DNA of 64,000 nt, taken from NCBI RefSeq assembly GCF_002920635.1, contig NZ_PQSR01000026.1, positions 16,637 to 80,636 on the forward strand, given 5' to 3'. Shown one piece after another: positions 1 through 6,686 of the stretch. Position 1 is the stretch's first letter, and each line of letters opens with the position of its first letter. The notes beneath the pieces are model-generated. The model did not search any database. It was not told the origin of the DNA and saw only the letters and a list, made by a program, of their open reading frames with translations. The position numbers were made by a program, and so were the translations under genes. Origin of the DNA: Streptomyces sp. Ru72. GTDB taxonomy: Bacteria; Actinomycetota; Actinomycetes; Streptomycetales; Streptomycetaceae.

Positions 1-135
1 GGATGCGCCGAGCAGGGCGAAGAAGGAGCCCTGCGGCACGGTCAGGTCGAGCGGGTGCACGGCGGTGAAGGAGCCGTAGGTCTTGCTGATGCCCGTCAGG
101 CGGACGTCGGCGCCGGTGTCTGTCGTGGTGGTCAT
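1..135 (-). CDS. Polyamine ABC transporter ATP-binding subunit (PotA-like), N-terminal part only
   Basis: Only the first 45 codons lie in the window; the gene runs off the left edge. The visible part begins MTTTTDTGADVRLTGISKTY and continues to the start of the strand before Walker A, which is the usual N-terminus of an ABC-transporter ATPase. The ATG is 5 bases after the stop of the PotD-like gene, so the two are co-transcribed and probably translationally coupled. From its partner it should power spermidine/putrescine import at the membrane. The family is inferred mainly from context, because Walker A, the signature motif and Walker B are all outside the window. Confidence 0.8.
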   Translation of the reverse strand, partial: MTTTTDTGADVRLTGISKTYGSFTAVHPLDLTVPQGSFFALLGAS

Positions 136-140
136 CGTCG

Positions 141-1388
141 TCACGCCCCTGTGAGCTTCGCGAACTTCTCTTCGTAGGCCGTCTCTTCCTTCTGCGTCAG
201 CGAACGGAAGGCGTGGGACTTTGCGGCCATGGCCTTGTCGGGAATGATCAGCGGGTTGTCCGCCGCCGACTTGTCGATCTTGGCGAGCTGGTCCTTCACG
301 CCGTCGACAGGGGACACGTAGTTGATGTAGGCGGCGAGCGCGGCGGCCTGTTCGGGCTCGTAGTAGAAGTCGATGAGCCTCTCGGCGTTGGTCTTGTGGC
401 GCGCCTTGTTGGGGATCAGCAGGTTGTCGGTCGACGTCATGTAGCCGCTGTCCGGGATGACGTAGTCGACGTCCGGGCTGTCCGCCTTGAGCTGGACGAC
501 GTCGCCGCCCCAGGCCACGCAGGCGGCCAGGTCGCCCTTGGTGAGGTCGGACGTGTAGTCGTTGCCGGTGAAGCGGCGGATCTGGCCCTTGTCGACGGCC
601 TTCTGCAGGCGGGCGATCACCGCGTCGAAGTCGTCGCCGGTGAACTTCGCGGGGTCCTTGCCCATGTCGAGCATCGTCATGCCGACGCTGTCGCGCATCT
701 CCGACAGGAAGCCGACTCGGCCCTTGAGCTTGGGGTTGTCGAGCAGGTCGGAGACCGACCTGACCTCGATGCCGTCGAGGGCCTTCTTGTTGAACGCGAT
801 GACCGTGTCGATGCCCTGCCAGGGGTAGGAGTAGGCGCGGCCGGGGTCCCAGTCGGGGCTGCGGAACTGGGCCGACAGGTTGGCGAAGGCGTGCGGCAGG
901 TTGGACGGGTCCAGTTTCTGCACCCAGCCGAGGCGGATCAGCCGGGCGGCCAGCCAGTCGGTGAGGACGATGAGATCGCGGCCGGTGTCCTGGCCGGCGG
1001 CGAGCTGCGGTTTGATCTTGCCGAAGAACTCGTTGTTGTCGTTGATGTCCTCGGTGTACTTGACCGTGATCCCGGTCCGCCCGCGGAACGTGTCCAGCGT
1101 CGGGTGGTGCTTGCCGCTGTCGTCCACGTCGATGTACTCGGGCCAGTTGGAGAAGTTGACGACCTTCTCCTTCGCCGAGAAGTCCTGGGTGGACGTGCCG
1201 CCCTGTGTCTTGCCGGCCGGCGGGATGCCGCAGGCGCTCAGCGCCCCCAGGCCGCCCACGGCGAGCACACCGCCCGCGGAGGCGCGCAGCAGCGAACGGC
1301 GGGTCAGGGCGGCCCTGCCGCTGCGGAAACTGCGCCGCATGGCGGCCACTTGGGCCGGGGTCAGGCGGTCGGGCTCGTACTGCTCCAT
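141..1388 (-). CDS. Spermidine/putrescine-type ABC transporter substrate-binding lipoprotein (PotD-like)
   Basis: 415 residues. The N-terminus has a twin-arginine motif (RRSLLRASAG, about residues 30-39), a hydrophobic stretch and a lipobox ending in SACG, so this is a Tat-exported lipoprotein facing the cell wall. The mature part resembles PotD/PotF: it starts VVNFSNWPEYID and has the WQGIDTVIAFNKKAL and YINYVSPVDG segments. It should capture polyamines for the membrane permeases, which are presumably further left. Upstream is an aldehyde dehydrogenase of the aminobutyraldehyde type, which fits uptake and oxidation of putrescine in one operon. The exact ligand cannot be told from sequence. 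The ATG is preceded by a purine-rich AAAGGG that lies in a duplicated 14-bp segment. Confidence 0.88.
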   Translation of the reverse strand: MEQYEPDRLTPAQVAAMRRSFRSGRAALTRRSLLRASAGGVLAVGGLGALSACGIPPAGKTQGGTSTQDFSAKEKVVNFSNWPEYIDVDDSGKHHPTLDTFRGRTGITVKYTEDINDNNEFFGKIKPQLAAGQDTGRDLIVLTDWLAARLIRLGWVQKLDPSNLPHAFANLSAQFRSPDWDPGRAYSYPWQGIDTVIAFNKKALDGIEVRSVSDLLDNPKLKGRVGFLSEMRDSVGMTMLDMGKDPAKFTGDDFDAVIARLQKAVDKGQIRRFTGNDYTSDLTKGDLAACVAWGGDVVQLKADSPDVDYVIPDSGYMTSTDNLLIPNKARHKTNAERLIDFYYEPEQAAALAAYINYVSPVDGVKDQLAKIDKSAADNPLIIPDKAMAAKSHAFRSLTQKEETAYEEKFAKLTGA

Positions 1389-1393
1389 GCGCG

Positions 1394-1424
1394 TGGTGCC
1401 CTTTCGGAGATGGTGCCCTTTCGG
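1394..1424. repeat. 14-bp tandem direct repeat covering the ribosome-binding region of the PotD-like gene
   Basis: TGGTGCCCTTTCGG occurs at 1394-1407 and again at 1411-1424, separated by AGA. On the minus strand each copy carries GAAAGGG, the only Shine-Dalgarno-like run before the ATG at 1388, so the repeat doubles the candidate ribosome-binding site. Confidence 0.8.
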
Positions 1425-1477
1425 GAGGGTGTGCGGCCGCGGGTCGGGCGGCCCGTCCGCCAGTGCGCCGACAGGCG

Positions 1478-3031
1478 CTAGCGGTCCCCGAAGATCGTGC
1501 GGTGCCAGTCCTTGCGGGCCACCGCCGTGTTGTCGAACATGACGTGCTTGATCTGGGTGTATTCCTCGAACGAATAGGTGGACATGTCTTTGCCGAAGCC
1601 GGACGCCTGGAAGCCGCCGTGGGGCATCTCGCTGATGATCGGGATGTGGTCGTTGACCCAGACGCAGCCGGACCTGATCTCGCGGGTCGCGCGGTTCGCC
1701 CGGTAGACGTCCCGGGTCCAGGCGGAGGCGGCGAGGCCGTAAGGGGTGTCGTTGGCGAGCCGGATGCCGTCGTCGTCGCTGTCGAAGGGCAGGACGACCA
1801 GCACGGGCCCGAAGATCTCGGACTGGACGATCTCGCTGTCCTGTGGTGCGTCGGCGATCAGGGTGGGCCGGTAGTACGCGCCGTCCTTGAGGTCGCCCTC
1901 GGGGGCCTCCCCGCCGGCCACCACCCGCGCGTAGGCACGCGCCCGGTCGACGAAGCCGGCCACACGGTCCCGCTGGACATGCGAGATCAGCGGGCCCAGG
2001 TCGGTGCCGGGAGTGAACGGGTCGCCGAGCCGGACGGTCTCCATGAGGGCGGCGGTCCGCGCGACGAACTCCTCGTACAAAGGCCGCTGCACGTACGCGC
2101 GCGTGGCCGCCGTGCAGTCCTGGCCGGTGTTGATGAGGGCGCCCGCGACCGCGCCCTGCACGGCGGCCTCCAGGTCCGCGTCGTCGAACACGACGAAGGG
2201 GGCCTTGCCGCCGAGTTCCAGGTGGAGGCGCTTGACGGTCGCGGTGGCGATCTCGGCGACGCGCCTGCCGACCGTGGTCGAACCGGTGAAGGAGGTCATG
2301 GCCACGTCGGGGTGACCGACGAGATGCTCACCGGCCTCCTTGCCGGTACCGGTCACGATGTTGATGACACCGTCCGGGATGCCGGCGTACGTGGCGGCCC
2401 GCGCGAAGAGCAGGGAGGTCAGCGGGGTCAGCTCCGCGGGCTTCAGGACGATCGTGTTGCCCGCGGCGATCGCCGGGAGGATCTTCCAGGCGGCCATCTG
2501 GAGGGGGTAGTTCCAGGGCGCGACGGAGCCGATGACTCCGATGGGTTCGCGGCGGACGTAGGAGGTGTGGTCGCCGGAGTACTCACCGGCGGACTGCCCC
2601 TGGAGGTGGCGGGCGGCACCGGCGAAGAAGGCGGTGTTGTCGATCGTGCCGGGTACGTCGAACTCACGCGTGAGCTTGAGCGGTTTGCCGCACTGGAGCG
2701 ACTCGACGCGGGCGAGCTCCTCGGCGCGGTCGGCGAGGACGGCGGCGAAACGGTGCAGCGCGTCGGAGCGTTCGCCGGGGGTCGCCGCGGACCACTCGGG
2801 GAAGGCGGCGCGGGCGGCGGCCACGGCACGGTCGACGTCGTCGGTGCCGGCCAGTTCGTAGGTGTACACCTCGATGCCGGTCGACGGGTCGATCACCGAG
2901 TGCGTACGGCCCGAGGTGCCCTTGGCGGGTCGGCCCGCGATGTACTGCGCACCGTCCGCGAAACGTTCCTGTACGTCGTCCCGCGTCGTCGGGCGGGTGG
3001 CGGCGTCGCCGGCGTTGCCGGGGTTCTGCAT
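1478..3031 (-). CDS. NAD(P)-dependent aldehyde dehydrogenase, gamma-aminobutyraldehyde dehydrogenase type
   Basis: 517 residues from an ATG at 3031 preceded by GGAGGAGAG. ALDH superfamily features are present in order: APWNYPLQMAAWK, the nucleotide-binding FTGSTTVG, the general-base glutamate in LELGGKAP, the nucleophile cysteine in NTGQDCTAATR, and the C-terminal EIFGPVL and MPHGGFQASG. The family oxidises aldehydes to acids; GQDC and the MPHGG ending are typical of gamma-aminobutyraldehyde and betaine aldehyde dehydrogenases (PatD/PuuC-like). It leads an operon with the polyamine transporter, so the likely substrate is 4-aminobutanal or a glutamylated derivative from imported putrescine. 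A paralogue lies at 10043-11482. The upstream gap (3032-3242) carries two nested inverted repeats that may be an operator. Confidence 0.9.
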   Translation of the reverse strand: MQNPGNAGDAATRPTTRDDVQERFADGAQYIAGRPAKGTSGRTHSVIDPSTGIEVYTYELAGTDDVDRAVAAARAAFPEWSAATPGERSDALHRFAAVLADRAEELARVESLQCGKPLKLTREFDVPGTIDNTAFFAGAARHLQGQSAGEYSGDHTSYVRREPIGVIGSVAPWNYPLQMAAWKILPAIAAGNTIVLKPAELTPLTSLLFARAATYAGIPDGVINIVTGTGKEAGEHLVGHPDVAMTSFTGSTTVGRRVAEIATATVKRLHLELGGKAPFVVFDDADLEAAVQGAVAGALINTGQDCTAATRAYVQRPLYEEFVARTAALMETVRLGDPFTPGTDLGPLISHVQRDRVAGFVDRARAYARVVAGGEAPEGDLKDGAYYRPTLIADAPQDSEIVQSEIFGPVLVVLPFDSDDDGIRLANDTPYGLAASAWTRDVYRANRATREIRSGCVWVNDHIPIISEMPHGGFQASGFGKDMSTYSFEEYTQIKHVMFDNTAVARKDWHRTIFGDR

Positions 3032-3126
3032 GTCGCTCTCCTCCGCCGCCGGCCCCGCGTGCGCTGCGGGTGCCGGCGTAGCTTCGGCTCGATGTGAGTG
3101 CCGATCCTGACAGAGGGAGGGGAGGC

Positions 3127-3170
3127 CAACAAGTGATTCCGTTGTTGCCTTTTGGTTACGCGACGGAATC
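3127..3170. promoter_or_regulatory. Nested inverted repeats in a divergent promoter region (candidate operator)
   Basis: Two overlapping inverted repeats lie between the aldehyde dehydrogenase and the NADAR gene. CAACAA (3127-3132) pairs with TTGTTG (3142-3147) across 9 bases. GATTCCGT (3135-3142) pairs with ACGGAATC (3163-3170) across 20 bases. The position suggests a regulator-binding site for the polyamine operon. No regulator gene is adjacent, so the factor is unknown. Confidence 0.4.
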
Positions 3171-3242
3171 TGTCGACCAGGTGTCGAGTGCAACCCGTAA
3201 AGCGGGGACGGAATGTCAGTGGTGCGTGCCAGACTCGGCGGC

Positions 3243-3851
3243 ATGGGGAAGATCGATTCGTGGGACGCCCTGATCAGGGAGGTCCACTCGGGGGCGAGGA
3301 TCAAGTACCTCCACTTCTGGGGGCACCGGCCGCGCGGGGACGGGCGGATCGGCGCGAGCTGCCTCAGCCAGTGGTGGCCGTCGCCGTTCACCGTGGACGG
3401 CGTGGAGTACCCGACGGCGGAGCACTGGATGATGGCGTCGAAGGCGCGGCTCTTCGACGACGCGGAGGCGGAGCGGAAGGTGCTCCAGTCGCCGGAGCCC
3501 GCGGTCGCGAAGAAGGCCGGGCGGCTGGTGCGCGGCTTCGACGAGGCGATATGGGAGCGCGAGCGGTTCGGCATCGTCGTCGAGGGCAGCGTCCACAAGT
3601 TCGCCGCGCATGAGGAGCTGCGGGACTTCCTGCTGGGCACCGGGAAGCGTGTGCTCGTCGAGGCGAGCCCGCTGGACCGGGTGTGGGGCATCGGGCTCGC
3701 GGCGGACGACGAACGGGCGACGGATCCCGAGCGGTGGCGAGGGCCGAACCTGCTGGGGTTCGCGCTGATGGAGGCGCGGGAGCGGCTGGCCGCGGGTCAG
3801 AGGCGTCCGGTGGATCAGCCGACGGCGCCCGTCACCAGTGAGGCCGAGTAG
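3243..3851 (+). CDS. NADAR family protein (YbiA-like)
   Basis: 202 residues from the ATG at 3243; an in-frame ATG at 3213 with a GGGGACGG run before it would add 10 residues. NADAR features: LHFWGH near the start, CLSQWWPSPFTVDG, the conserved YPTAEHWMMASKARLF, and RVWGIGLAADD with GPNLLGFALMEARERL at the end. Family members hydrolyse N-glycosidic bonds in riboflavin intermediates, and some have been reported to remove ADP-ribose from guanine bases in DNA. Which reaction applies here cannot be settled from sequence. The gene stands alone between divergent and convergent neighbours, and its 3' end overlaps the tail of the DUF4190 gene by 37 bp. Confidence 0.85.
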   Translation: MGKIDSWDALIREVHSGARIKYLHFWGHRPRGDGRIGASCLSQWWPSPFTVDGVEYPTAEHWMMASKARLFDDAEAERKVLQSPEPAVAKKAGRLVRGFDEAIWERERFGIVVEGSVHKFAAHEELRDFLLGTGKRVLVEASPLDRVWGIGLAADDERATDPERWRGPNLLGFALMEARERLAAGQRRPVDQPTAPVTSEAE

Positions 3852-4688
3852 CCGTCGTCGGTGCCCGTCCCCGGGTCGTCGCTGCTCTCGTCCGGGATGG
3901 CGAGGAGGACGATGAGCAGGACGGCGCTCAGGACGAAGCCGACCGCTCCGCAGATCAGGCCGGCCAGGGCCATGCCTCCGTTCGTCGCCTCCCCCCGGCG
4001 CGCCTTGCGGCGGCCGAGGATGCCCAAGATCACGGCGAGCACACCGCCGATCATGGCCACCGGCCCGAGGCAGAACAGGACGAGGGAGATGACGCCGAGC
4101 ACGAGTGAGGCGATCCCCATGCCGTTGCTCGGCGGGAGGGGCATACCGGGCCAGCCGTAGCCGGCGCCCTGGGAGCCGTAGGCCGCTCCGTACCCCGGAT
4201 ATCCGGGGTACGGGGGATAGCCGTACGGCACCTGCCCGGGGCCCTCGGGCCCGATGGGGGGCGGCGGCACGGGCCCGCCCTGGACGGCGGGCGAAGGAGC
4301 GAAGGGGGTGCCGGGGGGCTGCGATGCCGGGGCCCGAAGCGGCGTACGGGCCGGCCCAGGGCCCCTGCGGCGGGGTGCCCGGCAGGGCGGGACCCGCGGG
4401 CGGGACGGCCGTGGGGCGGCCGGGCACGGAAGGGCTGCCGCCGCCGGAGGCGACGGTTTCCCGGGGGTCGGCGGGGGGCGCCCACGGGTCGGGGGCGGGC
4501 TTGTCGAGCCGCACTCCGGAGGCCCGTTCGGCGGGCGCACCCGGTATCCCGCCGCCCGCACCGTCCGGGGCGCCCGGCGCCTGTCCGCCCGCCGTCCCGT
4601 CGGTCCCGCCCGTCCCGTGGCCCGGGAAGGCCCACCCGTCCGGTGCCGCGTCCTGAGGTGTTCCCGGGCGCTGGGCGTCGTCGGACAT
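3815..4688 (-). pseudogene. DUF4190-type proline-rich membrane protein interrupted by a one-base frameshift
   Basis: The N-terminal part (ATG at 4688, MSDDAQRPGTPQDAAP) is a cytoplasmic Pro/Gly-rich region containing RLDKPAPDPWAPPADP. The C-terminal part (GMGIASLVLGVISLVLF, then AGLICGAVGFVLSAVLLIV) has the two membrane spans and the charged loop RRKARRGEATNGG of DUF4190 proteins. The two halves are in different reading frames. The switch falls at the run of six G at 4313-4318: with five G the reading becomes GIAAPGTPFAP and is open from 4688 to the stop at 3815. The gene is therefore broken, or the run was miscounted in assembly. Function of the family is unknown. The 3' end overlaps the convergent NADAR gene. 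Confidence 0.72.
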
Positions 4689-4848
4689 GCGTGGGCCCCC
4701 CTTTGTCGAATGTCCCGTCATGCTACGGCCGCGTCTCCCCGACGCGGCCCGCGCCCTACGATGATCCCGCACGTCACCGATCAGCCGATCACCCGCGTCC
4801 CGCCCGCGCCCTGTCCCGGCGCCGGGACGCCGTTCCCGGGGAGGAACC

Positions 4849-5907
4849 TTGACCGACCACCGCGACGCTCCCGCCGTGAGCGACCTGCACGCCTTCATCG
4901 CCGGACTGCCCAAGGCCGAACTGCACGTCCACCACGTCGGCTCCGCCTCCCCCCGCATCGTCTCGGAACTGGCCGCCCGCCACCCCGACTCCAAGGTGCC
5001 CACCGACCCCGAGGCTCTGGCCGACTACTTCACGTTCACCGACTTCGCCCACTTCATCGAGGTGTACCTGTCGGTCGTCGACCTGATCCGGACCCCCGAG
5101 GACGTCCGCCTGCTGACGTACGAGGTCGCCCGCGACATGGCCCGCCAGCAGGTCCGCTACGCGGAGCTGACCATCACCCCGTACTCGTCCACCCGCCGCG
5201 GCATCGACGAGCGCGCGTTCATGGACGCCATCGAGGACGCCCGCAAGGCCGCGGAGGCCGAGTTCGGGACCGTGCTGCGCTGGTGCTTCGACATCCCGGG
5301 CGAGGCCGGGCTCGTCTCGGCCGAGGAGACGGTCCGGCTCGCCACCGACGACCGGCTGCGTCCCGTGGGGCTCGTCTCGTTCGGGCTCGGCGGTCCCGAG
5401 GTCGGCGTACCGCGGCCGCAGTTCAAGCCCTACTTCGACCGCGCCATAGCGGCCGGCCTGCGCTCCGTTCCGCACGCGGGCGAGACGACCGGGCCGGAGA
5501 CGGTCTGGGACGCGCTGAACGAGCTGCGGGCCGAGCGCATCGGGCACGGCACCAGTTCCGCCCGCGACCCGAAGCTGCTGGCCCACCTCGCCGAGCACCG
5601 CATCCCACTGGAGGTGTGCCCGACCTCCAACATCGCCACGCGCGCGGTCCGCTCGTTCGACGAGCACCCCATCAAGGAGTTCATGCGCGCCGGGGTCCTC
5701 GTCACCGTCAACTCCGACGACCCGCCGATGTTCGGCACCGACCTCAACAGCGAGTACGCGGTCGCCGCGCGGCTCCTCGACCTCGACGAGCGGGGGCTGG
5801 CCGCTCTCGCCAGGAACGCGGTCGAGGCGTCGTTCCTCGACGACGCCGGCAAGGCGGCACTGTCGGCCGAGATCGACGCGTACACCACCGCCTGGCTGGC
5901 GCCCTGA
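4849..5907 (+). CDS. Adenosine deaminase family protein; may be aminodeoxyfutalosine deaminase
   Basis: 352 residues from a TTG at 4849 directly after GGGGAGGAA. Metal-dependent deaminase motifs are complete: HVHH in strand 1, the zinc histidine in PHAGETTGPETVWDAL, IGHG, CPTSN, and the catalytic aspartate in NSDDPPMFGTDL. The family deaminates adenine nucleosides. Members of this group (COG1816) from Streptomyces have been reported to deaminate 6-aminodeoxyfutalosine in the futalosine menaquinone pathway, and the first motif reads HVHHVGSAS instead of the usual HLHLDG, so that role should be considered beside adenosine salvage. It is a single gene reading away from the DUF4190 gene. Confidence 0.87.
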   Translation: MTDHRDAPAVSDLHAFIAGLPKAELHVHHVGSASPRIVSELAARHPDSKVPTDPEALADYFTFTDFAHFIEVYLSVVDLIRTPEDVRLLTYEVARDMARQQVRYAELTITPYSSTRRGIDERAFMDAIEDARKAAEAEFGTVLRWCFDIPGEAGLVSAEETVRLATDDRLRPVGLVSFGLGGPEVGVPRPQFKPYFDRAIAAGLRSVPHAGETTGPETVWDALNELRAERIGHGTSSARDPKLLAHLAEHRIPLEVCPTSNIATRAVRSFDEHPIKEFMRAGVLVTVNSDDPPMFGTDLNSEYAVAARLLDLDERGLAALARNAVEASFLDDAGKAALSAEIDAYTTAWLAP

Positions 5908-5978
5908 CGCCCCGCGCATCGCCCGGCCATCGCCCCCGGCGGGCCACTGCGCGGCTGACCACCGTCACAATGAGCCCC

Positions 5979-6686
5979 ATGCGTACCGTGACCGCCGTGG
6001 CCCATCGCGGCGACCCCTACCACCACCGTGAGAACACGATCGACTCGCTGCGTTCCGCGCTCCGGCGTGGCGCGGACGCGGTGGAGATCGACGTACGGCT
6101 CACCCGGGACGGTGTGCCCGTGCTGCTGCACGACGGGACGCTGAAGCGTCTGTGGGAGCAGGACCGCCCGCTCGCGGCGCTCTCCTCGGACGAGGTGCGG
6201 GGCCTGACGGCGGGCGGCGTGCCCACGCTGACGGACGCGCTCGCGGCGACCGACGGCAGCCGGGTGATGATCGACCTGCCGGGCGGCCCCTCGTTCCGCG
6301 CGGTACGCCGGATCGTCGACATCGTCCGGGACTGCGGGGCCGCCGAGCGCGTGTACTACTGCGCGGGCGCCGAGACCATGCTGGCGGTGCGCGCCGCCGA
6401 CCCCGCGGCGGAGATCGCCCTGACCTGGACGACCCTCGCCCCGCCGCGGCCCGCGCTGCTCGACGCGGTGCGCCCGCGCTGGCTCAACTACCGCTTCGGC
6501 CTGGTCGACCAGGACCTGGCGGCCCGGGTGCACCGGGGCGGTCATCTGCTGTCCGTGTGGACGCCGGACACCCGCCGCTCCATGCGGCGCCTGCTCGAGG
6601 CGGGCGTGGACTCCATCACCACCAACCGCATCGACGCGCTGTGCGCGCTGCAGGGACCGGTGGGCGACTACACGCGGGAACGCTGA
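5979..6686 (+). CDS. Glycerophosphodiester phosphodiesterase family protein
   Basis: 235 residues from ATG 5979 (MRTVTAVAHRGD); ATG 5970 would add three residues. The catalytic signature is complete at the N-terminus: HRG, then EN in RENTIDSLRSAL, EIDVRLTRDGVPVLLHD (metal-binding E and D, catalytic H). The barrel ends with LLSVWTPDTRRSMRRLLEAGVDSITTN. No signal peptide is seen, so it should act in the cytoplasm on glycerophosphodiesters from lipid turnover. The length is near the short end of the family. The last 19 bp overlap the 3' end of the convergent sigma factor gene. Confidence 0.87.
   Translation: MRTVTAVAHRGDPYHHRENTIDSLRSALRRGADAVEIDVRLTRDGVPVLLHDGTLKRLWEQDRPLAALSSDEVRGLTAGGVPTLTDALAATDGSRVMIDLPGGPSFRAVRRIVDIVRDCGAAERVYYCAGAETMLAVRAADPAAEIALTWTTLAPPRPALLDAVRPRWLNYRFGLVDQDLAARVHRGGHLLSVWTPDTRRSMRRLLEAGVDSITTNRIDALCALQGPVGDYTRER

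Noticed and set aside
213..1481. Long open frame on the plus strand opposite the PotD-like gene
   Set aside because: It mirrors the codon pattern of the real gene on the other strand; the translation is Val/Gly/Asp-rich and matches no protein type.
1205..3097. 630-codon plus-strand frame opposite the aldehyde dehydrogenase
   Set aside because: It is an antisense artefact of GC-rich codon use; the minus-strand gene has all ALDH motifs and a good ribosome-binding site.
3216..5003. 595-codon minus-strand frame spanning the NADAR and DUF4190 region
   Set aside because: Only the part from 4688 to about 4318 is real (N-terminus of the DUF4190 protein); the rest is opposite NADAR or in the wrong frame.
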